DNA of 64,000 nt from an uncultured Bacilli bacterium. Its GTDB lineage: Bacteria > Bacillota_I > Bacilli_A > RFN20 > CAG-288. Position 1 is the first letter of the stretch; each line of letters begins with the position of its first letter. Positions 8,889 to 16,962 of this stretch are shown one piece after another. Location of the stretch: contig CAKVBX010000002.1 in the NCBI GenBank assembly GCA_934725685.1, positions 1 to 64,000 on the forward strand, read 5' to 3'. Made by a program: the position numbers and the translations under genes. The notes beneath the pieces were generated by a model. It saw only the letters and a list, made by a program, of their open reading frames with translations, was not told where the DNA came from and made no database searches.

Positions 8889-9647
8889 ATGAAAACATCA
8901 ATTATTGCAGTCGCTGGAAAAGGCGGTGTTGGCAAGACTTCGCTTGCCGCAGTCATCGTCAAGCTTTTGGTTGAACGTTATCCGGATAAGAAGATTCTTG
9001 CCATCGACGCCGATCCCGCCGTCGGTCTTTCGACCGCGCTCGGCATCGAGTATCACAAAACCGTCGATGATGTGAGAAAGGAAGCCATCGCCGCAAGCGA
9101 GGACGGCAAGAATGCCGTCGTCGAAGTGCTCGGCAATGCCTCCTATTCCATCGAAGAGGCCATGGTGAGACAAAACGGCTTCACCTTCATTGCCATCGGA
9201 CGTCCGGAAGCGAGTGGGTGCTATTGTAAGATCAACACCTATCTGAAAGATGTCATCGCCACCATCTCTTCTCATTTCGATTATGTCGTCATCGACGGGG
9301 AAGCCGGAATCGAGCAGATCAACCGCCGCGTCATGGAGAAAGTCACCCATCTCATTCTTGTCTCCGATCAGAGCAAGAAAGGACAGCAGGTAGTCAAGAC
9401 CATCAAATCTGTCGCTGATGATCTTGTCATGTATGAAAAGAGCGGTGTCATCATGAACCGGCTTTCCGTTCCTGCCATGGAAGAAAACTACCAGTTTGAC
9501 GGCATGCCGGTCCTCAGCAAGATTCCTTCCGATGAAGAACTCGCCCGCTACGACATGGAAGGAGAGAATGTCTTCTTCCTCTCGGATGACGCCAAGATTG
9601 TAAAAGGCGCCGAAGAAGCGTTAGAGAAGCTTTCCATTATTTCATAA
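8889..9647 (+). CDS. cooC: CooC-like P-loop ATPase (metallocofactor maturation type)
   Basis: 252 residues. Deviant Walker A GKGGVGKTS (residues 10-18) and the IDADP switch place it in the SIMIBI MinD/CooC group. The segment GRPEASGCYCKIN puts a Cys-x-Cys pair at residues 111 and 113, as in CooC, where the dimer uses these cysteines to bind nickel or zinc while maturing carbon monoxide dehydrogenase. VVIDGEAGIEQINRRV matches the CooC DxEAGxEhxxR block. No CO dehydrogenase gene is visible in the window. Instead it heads a run of dehydratase-type genes 23 bases downstream, which suggests it matures or energises one of those iron-sulfur proteins. That partnership is inferred from gene order. Confidence 0.88.
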   Translation: MKTSIIAVAGKGGVGKTSLAAVIVKLLVERYPDKKILAIDADPAVGLSTALGIEYHKTVDDVRKEAIAASEDGKNAVVEVLGNASYSIEEAMVRQNGFTFIAIGRPEASGCYCKINTYLKDVIATISSHFDYVVIDGEAGIEQINRRVMEKVTHLILVSDQSKKGQQVVKTIKSVADDLVMYEKSGVIMNRLSVPAMEENYQFDGMPVLSKIPSDEELARYDMEGENVFFLSDDAKIVKGAEEALEKLSIIS

Positions 9648-9670
9648 TTTCATAAACGATTGGAGGTATT

Positions 9671-10867
9671 ATGAGAGACCTGAAACACCTTTATTATTTT
9701 GAGAAGCTGTTGGAAAATTCCAACAATGAGCTGATTGAGGAAGCTCAGAACGAAGGGCGGAAGGCCATCGGCCATGTCTGCTATCAGATTCCGGAACCTC
9801 TTTTGAATCTCCCCGGAATTTTCTCGGTCCGTCTCCGTGCACCGAGAACAGGAACGACGGAGATGGGAAACTACTATCTTTCTCCGATTTTCTGTGAAGC
9901 CTGCCGCGCTCTTCTTGAGCGTGCCTTAGAGGGCGGATTCCGTTTTCTTGACGGAATCATCTCCCCGGAAGCCTGCGCAATGATGAACCGCTGTGTCGAA
10001 AACATCGAACATCTCGACTGCTGTCCGAAGGAAGGATTCTTCGCTTCCTATGTCGATGTTCCGATGAAGAGCGATGATGTCACTCTGCAGCATTATGTCC
10101 TTCAGATGAAGGAACACGTCCTGAAGCCGCTTCAAGAACATTATCAGATCGATACCAGCGATGCCGCCATCCGCAAGGCGGTCGAAGAGCAAAACCGAAT
10201 TTCCAGACTCATCACTGCCATCGGCGATTTCCGCAAGGAAGAATGTCCCCGCATCACCGGTTATGAATTTGCCGTCCTCTGTCTTGCCACATATTGCTGC
10301 CCGAAGGATAAGCTTATCGAGAAGCTCGAGGAGACCCTTGAGGAAGTTAAGAACCGCGTCCCCGACAAGAAGGGAACCTATCGCTGCCGTGTCGCCATGG
10401 TCGGGAGCGAAGTCGATGATCCTCAGCTGATCCGTCTTGCGGAAGAGTGTGGTCTCATTGTTGTCGCTGACCGCTATTGCTTTGGCTCTCTTCCGGGAAG
10501 ACAGGAAATCCTCCTCAATGATGAAGAAGATGCTCTTACGCAGGTCTGCCGCTATTACATGGAAAGCGGTCAGTGCCCTCGCTTCCTCAACACGGAAAAA
10601 GTCAATGAACGTCATGCCTATGTCGACAAGATTGGTAAGGAATATCATGTCGACGGCCTCATCATCGAACAAATCAAGTTCTGTGATTATTGGGGATACG
10701 GAAGAGCCTTCATGAATGCGGTCATGCAGAATGAATACGGCTACCAGACACTCTCCATCGACCGTCCTTATAATGTCGGTCAGTCCGGTCAGCTCCGCAC
10801 CCGTATCCAGGCTTTCATCGAGGCGATTGAAATCAAGAAGATTCAGAAAGAAAAGGAGGCACACTGA
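9671..10867 (+). CDS. 2-hydroxyacyl-CoA dehydratase family subunit (HgdB-like), small
   Basis: 398 residues, of the family that includes 2-hydroxyglutaryl-CoA dehydratase subunits, benzoyl-CoA reductase subunits and double-cubane cluster proteins. Candidate cluster ligands are Cys37 (GHVCYQIP), Cys75 and Cys78 (FCEACRA), Cys102, Cys108 and Cys117-118. The C-terminal block DGLIIEQIKFCDYWGYGRAF then QLRTRIQAFIEAIE is the usual end of the family. These proteins are oxygen-sensitive and take electrons from an ATP-driven activase, which is encoded two genes downstream. GATTGGAGG precedes the ATG. No CoA-transferase or acyl-CoA dehydrogenase is nearby, so a CoA thioester substrate cannot be assumed. 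Confidence 0.88.
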   Translation: MRDLKHLYYFEKLLENSNNELIEEAQNEGRKAIGHVCYQIPEPLLNLPGIFSVRLRAPRTGTTEMGNYYLSPIFCEACRALLERALEGGFRFLDGIISPEACAMMNRCVENIEHLDCCPKEGFFASYVDVPMKSDDVTLQHYVLQMKEHVLKPLQEHYQIDTSDAAIRKAVEEQNRISRLITAIGDFRKEECPRITGYEFAVLCLATYCCPKDKLIEKLEETLEEVKNRVPDKKGTYRCRVAMVGSEVDDPQLIRLAEECGLIVVADRYCFGSLPGRQEILLNDEEDALTQVCRYYMESGQCPRFLNTEKVNERHAYVDKIGKEYHVDGLIIEQIKFCDYWGYGRAFMNAVMQNEYGYQTLSIDRPYNVGQSGQLRTRIQAFIEAIEIKKIQKEKEAH

Positions 10868-10869
10868 TC

Positions 10870-12420
10870 ATGGCTGAGAAAAAGAAGAAAGGTCTCGGAA
10901 GCACCAACAAACCGGGGAAGAAGACAGCCACTCATCGTGAGTGGAGAGGTTTCCACGATACGATGTACGACTTTTCCAGGTGGCTCCACAATCTGCTTGT
11001 CATGGGAAAGTTCATCATGAAGCCAACCACCCTCAAGGCGATGTTCACCTACCGTTGGTTCGGAAACTATCTCGCTGCCTTTGACTATATCGACCGCCAC
11101 ATGGAAGGCGTCAGAGGCCCACAGCTTCGTATCGGACATATTCAGTATGACTCAATCGTCGAACATCTCACGCAGACGATGGATACGCTCTTCAAATGTG
11201 ACAAGAGAATCGGAAACAAGAAGGGAAAATATGATGAGCTCAACAAGAAACTTGTCATCATGGATGAAAACGGCATGATGGTCATCGCAACCGGTTTCCC
11301 GAATCTGAAGTTCCTTTCCAAGGAAGTCCCTGCCATCTATACCGGCAGCACCATCGCACAGGATGGTGTTCTTCACTATATCGAAGTCGCCGAGGAATTC
11401 CAGATTCCTTCCGATGTCTGCCCGATGCCGTGTGCCGAATTAGGTTGTGCCATCGACGAGGATTATCCAATCTGCGGCGTCTGTGCCGTCCACTGCAATA
11501 CGACATGCGACGGCTCCTTGATGGGCAACCAAATCGAAGACCGCCACGACGATCTTCCTTCCTTCACCATGGCCGCTCCGATGAGACATCAGCAAAAATC
11601 GGTTCTCGCCTATTCGAGAGACCAGATTGTCGAAGCCATCAAGTTCATCGAGAAGCATACCGGTGAGAAATGGGATTGGGATGCTTTCGCCAGAAATATG
11701 AAGACCTACAATGCCCAGAACAAACTCTTCGAAGAGTGGATGGAGATGAACAAGACGGATTATCCGCAAGTCTGCGGCAACAACGTCATGCTCTACCGCG
11801 ATGCCGAGTACATGGTCATCTCCGGAAGAGATCCGTCCTTCCTTAAACTCGATCAGAAGATCACCGATATCGCCAAGGAAGCCTATAAGAACAAGAACCT
11901 TCCTGCCAAGGAAATCCGTCACAGAGCCTTGGTTTGGGGTGTTCACGCACAGTATTACACTGCCTTCAACCAGTGGCTTACCAATTGTTGGGGCATTGTC
12001 TGTCTCTGCGATATGCTCTCCTTCACCCTGACTAAGCCGATCAATTATGAAGACCATGAACAGGCACTTCTCGACCTGGGTGAGTACAACATGAACATGA
12101 TCATGAGAAATCACTCCAACGGCGGCTATGAAGTCGGTGTCGAACAGCTCTGGCAGTACTGTGAAGAGTATCGTGCCGACATGGTCATCATGTATGAACA
12201 CATCGGCTGCAAATCCATGGCCGGATATCATGGACTTCTTGAAGAAGAGGGAAGGAAGAGAGGTATCCATATTGTCTGGGTCTATCATGCCCTGATGAAT
12301 CCGACGAAGGCTTCGAGAAAAGACATGAGAGAGGATGTCAACCGTTACATGAAGACTGTCCTCAGAGAGAAACCGCTCGATGAATCTCTCGTCGATATGG
12401 ACGATGCCGCTCGCTGGTAA
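10870..12420 (+). CDS. 2-hydroxyacyl-CoA dehydratase family subunit, large, Cys-rich
   Basis: 516 residues, longer than typical dehydratase subunits (about 380-480). A basic N-terminus (MAEKKKKGLGSTNKPGKK) precedes the family fold. Seven cysteines fall in 30 residues: 184, 188, 193, 202, 205, 209 and 213 (VCPMPCAELGC, then ICGVCAVHCNTTC), which is more than one [4Fe-4S] cluster needs. The C-terminal MYEHIGCKSMAGYHG and EEGRKRGIHIVWV blocks match the family. It starts 3 bases after the smaller subunit and presumably pairs with it. The dense cysteine set could hold an additional or larger cluster; this is inference. The reaction is unknown. Confidence 0.83.
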   Translation: MAEKKKKGLGSTNKPGKKTATHREWRGFHDTMYDFSRWLHNLLVMGKFIMKPTTLKAMFTYRWFGNYLAAFDYIDRHMEGVRGPQLRIGHIQYDSIVEHLTQTMDTLFKCDKRIGNKKGKYDELNKKLVIMDENGMMVIATGFPNLKFLSKEVPAIYTGSTIAQDGVLHYIEVAEEFQIPSDVCPMPCAELGCAIDEDYPICGVCAVHCNTTCDGSLMGNQIEDRHDDLPSFTMAAPMRHQQKSVLAYSRDQIVEAIKFIEKHTGEKWDWDAFARNMKTYNAQNKLFEEWMEMNKTDYPQVCGNNVMLYRDAEYMVISGRDPSFLKLDQKITDIAKEAYKNKNLPAKEIRHRALVWGVHAQYYTAFNQWLTNCWGIVCLCDMLSFTLTKPINYEDHEQALLDLGEYNMNMIMRNHSNGGYEVGVEQLWQYCEEYRADMVIMYEHIGCKSMAGYHGLLEEEGRKRGIHIVWVYHALMNPTKASRKDMREDVNRYMKTVLREKPLDESLVDMDDAARW

Positions 12421-12439
12421 GGAAAGAGAGGAAAGAACA

Positions 12440-13237
12440 ATGAAATATTTCGGAGGCTGTGACGCCGGTTCCACTTACACTAAGTGCGTCATTCTGGATG
12501 AGAACGGCAAGATCGTTGCCGATACGACACTGAAGTCGAAAATCAACCCGGTCGAAAGTGCGAGAATCGCCCTCGAGGAGACCATCAAAAAGGTCGATGG
12601 TCTCAACAAGGTCGAGGACCTTGCTTATCTGATTGGTACCGGATACGGAAGAAACAAGGTCCCCTTCGCCGATGAGAACATTTCGGAAATTTCCTGCCAT
12701 GCGATGGGTGTCCATATCGCCGATCCGAGTGTCACAAGTATCATCGATATCGGCGGACAGGACGTCAAGGGTATCGCCATCGATTCCAAGGACGGGACCG
12801 TCATGAACTTTGCTATGAATGACAAATGCTCTGCCGGTACCGGCCGCTTCTTTGAGGCAATGGCGAGAAGCTTCGAAATGGACCTCGATGAGTTTTGCTC
12901 CCTCTCACTCAAGGCCAAGAACGTCATTCTGATCACTTCGCAGTGCACGGTTTTCTGCGAATCGGAAGTCATCTCCCTCGTCGGAGAAGGAAAGCCGATG
13001 GAAGAGATTGCTGCCGGCATCATGACTTCCGTCGCCAAGCGCTGCTTCGTCATGGCCAAGAAGGCCGGTGCGACGGATTCTATCGCCCTCACCGGCGGAT
13101 GTGCGAAGAACCTCGGCCTGAAGAAGGCCATCGAGCAGGTTCTTCACATCAAGGTCAAGGATCTTCCCATCGATCCTCAGCTGATGGGCGCCCTCGGCGC
13201 AGCCGAGTATGCGCGACAGAAAGGAATGGCAAACTGA
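12440..13237 (+). CDS. Dehydratase activase, ASKHA ATPase (BadF/BadG/HgdC family)
   Basis: 265 residues from the ATG at 12440, which has GAGAGGAAAG upstream; an earlier in-frame ATG (12380) lies inside the preceding gene and is rejected. The phosphate loop GGCDAGSTYTK, the IIDIGGQDVKGI block and the ALTGGCAKNLG adenosine motif are those of the activator family. Cys130 (NDKCSAGTGRF) and Cys169 (SQCTVFCESEVIS) are the two ligands that let a homodimer hold one [4Fe-4S] cluster between its subunits. In the known systems, ATP hydrolysis drives a low-potential electron into the dehydratase. Here it should serve the two subunits just upstream. Confidence 0.93.
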   Translation: MKYFGGCDAGSTYTKCVILDENGKIVADTTLKSKINPVESARIALEETIKKVDGLNKVEDLAYLIGTGYGRNKVPFADENISEISCHAMGVHIADPSVTSIIDIGGQDVKGIAIDSKDGTVMNFAMNDKCSAGTGRFFEAMARSFEMDLDEFCSLSLKAKNVILITSQCTVFCESEVISLVGEGKPMEEIAAGIMTSVAKRCFVMAKKAGATDSIALTGGCAKNLGLKKAIEQVLHIKVKDLPIDPQLMGALGAAEYARQKGMAN

Positions 13238-13238
13238 T

Positions 13239-13418
13239 ATGGAGTGGTGGGTTATTCTTCTGATCGTTTTAGGATCGATCGCCGGTTTCCTACTTTTGCT
13301 CTTTCTTCTTCTTTTTACGGTCTATTTCTTCAATCTTGATAGCAAACTTCTTGTCCATGTTCAGAAATGGATTAACAAGAAATACGATAAGAGAAAAAGA
13401 AACCGTCACTTAGAGTGA
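13239..13418 (+). CDS. Small single-pass membrane protein
   Basis: 59 residues from the ATG at 13239, two bases after the activase stop. AAAGGAATGG about 9 bases upstream is a possible ribosome site. One long hydrophobic helix (WVILLIVLGSIAGFLLLLFL and on) is followed by a strongly basic cytoplasmic-type tail (KWINKKYDKRKRNRHLE). It lies between the activase gene and the ACS-domain gene, with a one-base gap to the next ATG, so it is part of the same operon. It may tether the redox proteins to the membrane, which is a guess. An alternative start at 13209 would overlap the activase. Confidence 0.6.
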   Translation: MEWWVILLIVLGSIAGFLLLLFLLLFTVYFFNLDSKLLVHVQKWINKKYDKRKRNRHLE

Positions 13419-13419
13419 T

Positions 13420-14136
13420 ATGAATCTTTACGATAAACCGATACAGGATGTCCTTCGTCTCACTTCGGAGTTCTCAATCCGGGAACTCTCGCTTTCTTCC
13501 TCTCTGAAGGAGAGCGAGGAAAAGGTCTTTCTTTTCCCAGAAGATGCCGGGACTGACCTCGGTGACACTTCACATCCATCCTGTTATTTCTACGGTTATT
13601 CCTCCATGCCTGGTTTCTTAGGCTCCGACTCCATCGCCCTAATTGGAAAGGAGCTCTACGAACTTCCCGCCACTTCTCCTTTTGCCCATATCTATCTTTT
13701 TGAGATCGATGAGCAAGGCGAAGAGAAGGATCAGGAGTTCTACCGGATTTTCCGCAATATCGAATATCGTCGGTATAAGGTCAATCCGGAAGGTTTCATG
13801 CTTCGGGTCAATACCAATCAGCTCCGGGAAGGAGCAAGAGTCGCTAAGGACCTTACCAGAAGGAAAATTTCTTTTTCTGATATCGGAATGAGTTTCCTCG
13901 CCCAGTTCCATAAGGAGAAACGTGTCAAAGCAGTACGCCAAATTTTCATCACGGACCCCACATTCCCCTATGAGAAACTGCTTTGCTATAGCAAGGAAAG
14001 CGAGGCAATCACCGTCGCACTCGATCACATCATGAAGAAACTGAAGATGGATTGCAGAACCTGTCAGTTTAAGGATATCTGCGATGAAATTGAAGGAATG
14101 AGAAAACTTCATAACGAGGTGAAAAGCGATTCCTGA
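13420..14136 (+). CDS. Stand-alone homologue of the acetyl-CoA synthase middle domain
   Basis: 238 residues. From about residue 68 on, the order of motifs follows the second domain of the acetyl-CoA synthase (CODH/ACS beta) subunit: SIALIGKELYELP.TSPFAHIYLFE, FYRIFRNIEY, FMLRVNTNQLREGARVAKDL, ISFSDIGMSFLAQFH, KAVRQIFITDP. The match is from memory of the family pattern, not an alignment. It ends with MDCRTCQFKDICDE, giving Cys212, Cys215 and Cys221, a possible metal or cluster site replacing the A-cluster domain, which is absent. It is the last gene of the CooC-dehydratase operon and is followed by a terminator. In acetyl-CoA synthase this region helps domain movement and electron or methyl transfer. 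Its role alone is unknown. Confidence 0.68.
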   Translation: MNLYDKPIQDVLRLTSEFSIRELSLSSSLKESEEKVFLFPEDAGTDLGDTSHPSCYFYGYSSMPGFLGSDSIALIGKELYELPATSPFAHIYLFEIDEQGEEKDQEFYRIFRNIEYRRYKVNPEGFMLRVNTNQLREGARVAKDLTRRKISFSDIGMSFLAQFHKEKRVKAVRQIFITDPTFPYEKLLCYSKESEAITVALDHIMKKLKMDCRTCQFKDICDEIEGMRKLHNEVKSDS

Positions 14137-14150
14137 TATGCCATCAAATT

Positions 14151-14197
14151 AGACAACCTTTCTTTCTGTGTTTAAGAATGGAAGGTTGTCTTTTCTT
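14151..14197 (+). terminator. Terminator of the CooC/dehydratase operon
   Basis: AGACAACCTT pairs with AAGGTTGTCT across a 27-base loop, followed by TTTTCTT. Confidence 0.75.
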
Positions 14198-14209
14198 ATC
14201 TCCTTCTTT

Positions 14210-14223
14210 ATACTAGCGCTATG
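14210..14223 (+). promoter_or_regulatory. -10 box directly before a start codon
   Basis: A TATACT element ends only a few bases before the ATG at 14221, and the intervening sequence is pyrimidine-rich upstream with no Shine-Dalgarno site. Transcription from it would give an mRNA with almost no leader. Confidence 0.45.
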
Positions 14224-15651
14224 AAATTACCAATTATCCATAAAATCATCGTCATTTCTACCATAGTCTATATGGTTCTTTTCTTTGTCGGAAGCTATGC
14301 GTTTAGCTTTGCTTATCCCTTCTCCCATCTCAATGACACGGACCTCTTCTCTTTTCCTTACGTCTTCTTCCAGATTGTCCGTTTCTCCTTTTTCCTTTTG
14401 CTTCCACTTGCCTCATTCTACTCCTATCGAATCCCGAAGAATATCGTGAAGATTCTTTTCCCAGTCCTCTCTCTTTGCCTTCTCTTTTTCTTTGATTCCT
14501 ATACCGGACTTGACAAGCTGGATGCTTCCCTTCCTTTCTATAATTCCAACAATCTGAGTCAGACGCAGATTGAAATCTACAACAAAATCAATCTCTTCCT
14601 GCCCTCATGGTTTATCAAGGCGGAATATCTTCTGGAAGTCTTCCTCGTCTTCTTTGTCTCCGTTCTTTTCCTTTTCACGGGACGGATTGAAAAGAAAGAT
14701 TTTCTTTCCCTTCTTTATTTTCCGCTTTTCCTTGTTCTGTCTCTTCCTCTTAATCTCAGCGAGAATGTCACAAGGACCTTTTCGGAGAGGACCAATGAGA
14801 TTTTCTATTTCTCCAATTATTCTGTCTGGCACTTCCTTCTTTTCTTCCTGGTGATTCTTTCCACGCTGGTTTTCTATTTTGCCCTCAGAAAGAAAAGCAG
14901 AGAGAGAAAGCTCTATGTGCTCCGCATCCTCTGTATGACTATGATGCTTCAGTTCTTCCATAAGAACTCCATGTTGGTCGGAGACGGCTATAACATCTAT
15001 AATCATGTCTATGCTTCGATTCCCCTCTTCATCTGTGACATCGGGAAATACATCGTCTTCCTCGCTGTCATGTTGGATCGAAAATGGTTCTATCAGTGCG
15101 CCTTCTTCGTCCACAGCGCCGGTGCCCTTACGGTCTTCTTCTATTTCGGAAAAGAGGGAACGAAGAACTTCGGTACTATTTTCTCCTATTCCTTCCTGTA
15201 TTTCACCATCACACATATCTTTCTGTTCCTTCTCTCCGTCCTTCCGGTCTACCTCGGTATGATTAAATTTCGCCTCAAGAGTATCCTCTCTTCCTCTTTT
15301 TACTACTTTGCCGTCATTCTTGTCGCTGCCTTTACCAGTGTCGCCATTACAAACTTATCGGCGACATTGACGGATTCCTTAGGGAATGCGTTACCTACTC
15401 CGATCTATCCCAATTTTGCTTTCACGCAGATCTGCCCCCTTCCGATGGAGTTCTTCACCTTCCTCAATGTGAAAATCGGAAATTGTGAAATCAATTTCGT
15501 CTATGAAATCATGCTCTTTATTTCTTACCTCACCCTCTTCTCCACGTTCCTAGGTTTCAATGAAGGAATGTTCTATCTGGTCCGCAGATACAGAGAAAAG
15601 AAACAGAATGAAACAGAAGCCGCGGAGGGAAATCATGAAAAAACTTTATGA
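14221..15651 (+). CDS. Polytopic membrane protein, YwaF/TMEM164-like
   Basis: 476 residues with about ten or eleven hydrophobic segments and few loops. The central part (ASIPLFICDIGKYIVFLAVM, then HSAGALTVFFYFG and TITHIFLFLLSVLPVYLG) resembles the YwaF/TMEM164 arrangement, in which a conserved LxxC helix is followed by a helix with GAL. The match is weak and by eye. The C-terminus is polar (RRYREKKQNETEAAEG). It overlaps the next gene by 17 bases, so the two are likely co-expressed. There is no Shine-Dalgarno site before its ATG and a -10 box lies immediately upstream. The function is unknown. Confidence 0.75.
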   Translation: MKLPIIHKIIVISTIVYMVLFFVGSYAFSFAYPFSHLNDTDLFSFPYVFFQIVRFSFFLLLPLASFYSYRIPKNIVKILFPVLSLCLLFFFDSYTGLDKLDASLPFYNSNNLSQTQIEIYNKINLFLPSWFIKAEYLLEVFLVFFVSVLFLFTGRIEKKDFLSLLYFPLFLVLSLPLNLSENVTRTFSERTNEIFYFSNYSVWHFLLFFLVILSTLVFYFALRKKSRERKLYVLRILCMTMMLQFFHKNSMLVGDGYNIYNHVYASIPLFICDIGKYIVFLAVMLDRKWFYQCAFFVHSAGALTVFFYFGKEGTKNFGTIFSYSFLYFTITHIFLFLLSVLPVYLGMIKFRLKSILSSSFYYFAVILVAAFTSVAITNLSATLTDSLGNALPTPIYPNFAFTQICPLPMEFFTFLNVKIGNCEINFVYEIMLFISYLTLFSTFLGFNEGMFYLVRRYREKKQNETEAAEGNHEKTL

Positions 15652-16720
15652 AAAGAATAACTGCCTTGTGAACGTATCATCTTCCCTTCTGAGACATTAC
15701 GGGCTTGCTTACCATCATAAAAGTCTTGCTTCTTTGGACCGCATCTTCGATAAGACAGACAAGAAACTCTGTGTCGTCCTTCTCGACGGCTTCGGAAGCG
15801 CCATACGGAACCGTTATCGTAAGGAAGCGAAAAGAATCAACAGCCATTATTACCGGAGAATCACCTCCGTCTTTCCGCCGACAACTGTCGCCGCAACCAC
15901 TTCCTTATTGACGGACTGTTTTCCGATGGAGAGCGGATGGTTAGGCTGGACCGAGCAGTTTCCGGAATACGAAAGGGCAGTCACGATGTTCGCTTCTCAG
16001 TTTGCACAGGAACCGGAAGAGGATACCCCCGTCAAAGTGACGGATTTGCTTCCTGTCAGGACCATACTTTCCGCTATGGAAAAGAAGGGACTCCGGGTTT
16101 CCGATGTCCGGTCCTTCGCTTTAAAGGAACCGAAGACGGTTTCCTTCTTCGAAGAGACAAACCGAAGAATCAAGGAATCCGATTTCGTCTATGCCTATTG
16201 CTGTGAACCGGATAGTTCCCTTCACCGCTATGGGGTCGGCGGAAAGGAAATTCCATCCCTCATCGAAGAACTCGATGAACGGATGGGAAAACTTGCCGAT
16301 GAGAATCTCGACACGCTCTTTCTTGTCCTTGCTGACCACGGACATCTGAATGCGGTGAATTACAATATCGATTCCCATCCCGATTTCTTTTCCCTTTTAC
16401 GGATTCCTCACTATGCGGGAGAGGGGAGGGCTGCGTTTTTCTATGTAAAACCGGGAAAGGAAGAGGAGTTCCGTACTCTGGCAAGACGCTATTACGGAAA
16501 AGACTTTTATATCCTCTCCAAAGAAGAGGTGTTGGAAAACAAGATTTTCGGTGTTGGAATACCTTCTCCCCGTTTTGAAGGGCTTCTCGGTGATTTTCTT
16601 CTGATTTCCAAGGGAGAGGCGGTTTTCCTTCAGGCGCAGGAAACACCGAAAATGATTTCCCACCACGCCGGGTCCAGTGATGACGAAATCTATATCGATA
16701 TTTCTGTTTTTAACGGATAA
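15635..16720 (+). CDS. Alkaline-phosphatase-superfamily hydrolase (phosphodiesterase/pyrophosphatase type)
   Basis: 361 residues from the ATG at 15635, with CGGAGGGA 6 bases upstream. The motifs of type I phosphodiesterase/nucleotide pyrophosphatases appear in order: first metal aspartate in CVVLLDGFGS, the nucleophilic threonine region FPPTTVAATTSLLTD, then DSSLHRYG, LVLADHGH, and a late histidine in SHHAGSSDDE. There is no signal peptide, so it should act in the cytoplasm or at the inner face of the membrane. It overlaps the upstream membrane protein gene. The substrate (nucleotide, phospholipid or glycan phosphate) cannot be determined. Confidence 0.85.
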   Translation: MKKLYEKNNCLVNVSSSLLRHYGLAYHHKSLASLDRIFDKTDKKLCVVLLDGFGSAIRNRYRKEAKRINSHYYRRITSVFPPTTVAATTSLLTDCFPMESGWLGWTEQFPEYERAVTMFASQFAQEPEEDTPVKVTDLLPVRTILSAMEKKGLRVSDVRSFALKEPKTVSFFEETNRRIKESDFVYAYCCEPDSSLHRYGVGGKEIPSLIEELDERMGKLADENLDTLFLVLADHGHLNAVNYNIDSHPDFFSLLRIPHYAGEGRAAFFYVKPGKEEEFRTLARRYYGKDFYILSKEEVLENKIFGVGIPSPRFEGLLGDFLLISKGEAVFLQAQETPKMISHHAGSSDDEIYIDISVFNG

Positions 16721-16735
16721 ATAGAGAAAGCTGCA

Positions 16736-16750
16736 CTGAAAGCGCTATCA
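16736..16750. promoter_or_regulatory. cre-like site upstream of lipoprotein operon
   Basis: CTGAAAGCGCTATCA matches 14 of 15 positions of the catabolite-responsive element pattern WTGNAANCGNWNNCA. It lies about 215 bases before the first of three lipoprotein genes, directly after the stop of the phosphatase gene. Confidence 0.5.
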
Positions 16751-16904
16751 AATAAAAAAGTTTCTGACGCAAATTTTTAGCTTTTTTTAAGGAAAATGGC
16801 TAATTCTTTTTTATTGTTTCCGAATATTTAAAAATTTCTTGAAATTTAAGTTTATTTCAACCTTTTTCCTATTTAAAATAAAGAAAAGAAAGAATTCATC
16901 CTTA

Positions 16905-16960
16905 TCTTATAATAAAAAATCGAAAACTCTATCTCAGAATAGATATTACAAGGAGGCAAT
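16905..16960 (+). promoter_or_regulatory. -10 element and strong ribosome site before lipoprotein operon
   Basis: The A/T-rich leader carries TTATAATA about 60 bases before the gene and AAGGAGG at 16950-16956, a full Shine-Dalgarno match 6 bases before the ATG at 16963. No clear -35 box was seen. Confidence 0.45.
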
Positions 16961-16962
16961 CT

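Noticed and set aside
8889..9647. Chromosome partition ParA or MinD instead of CooC
   Set aside because: The Cys-x-Cys pair at 111/113 and the DxEAGxEhxxR block are specific to CooC, and no parB or min gene is near.
9926..12474. Two long open frames opposite the dehydratase subunits (312 and 344 residues)
   Set aside because: Hydrophobic, repetitive composition mirrors the sense codons; the sense genes are well supported.
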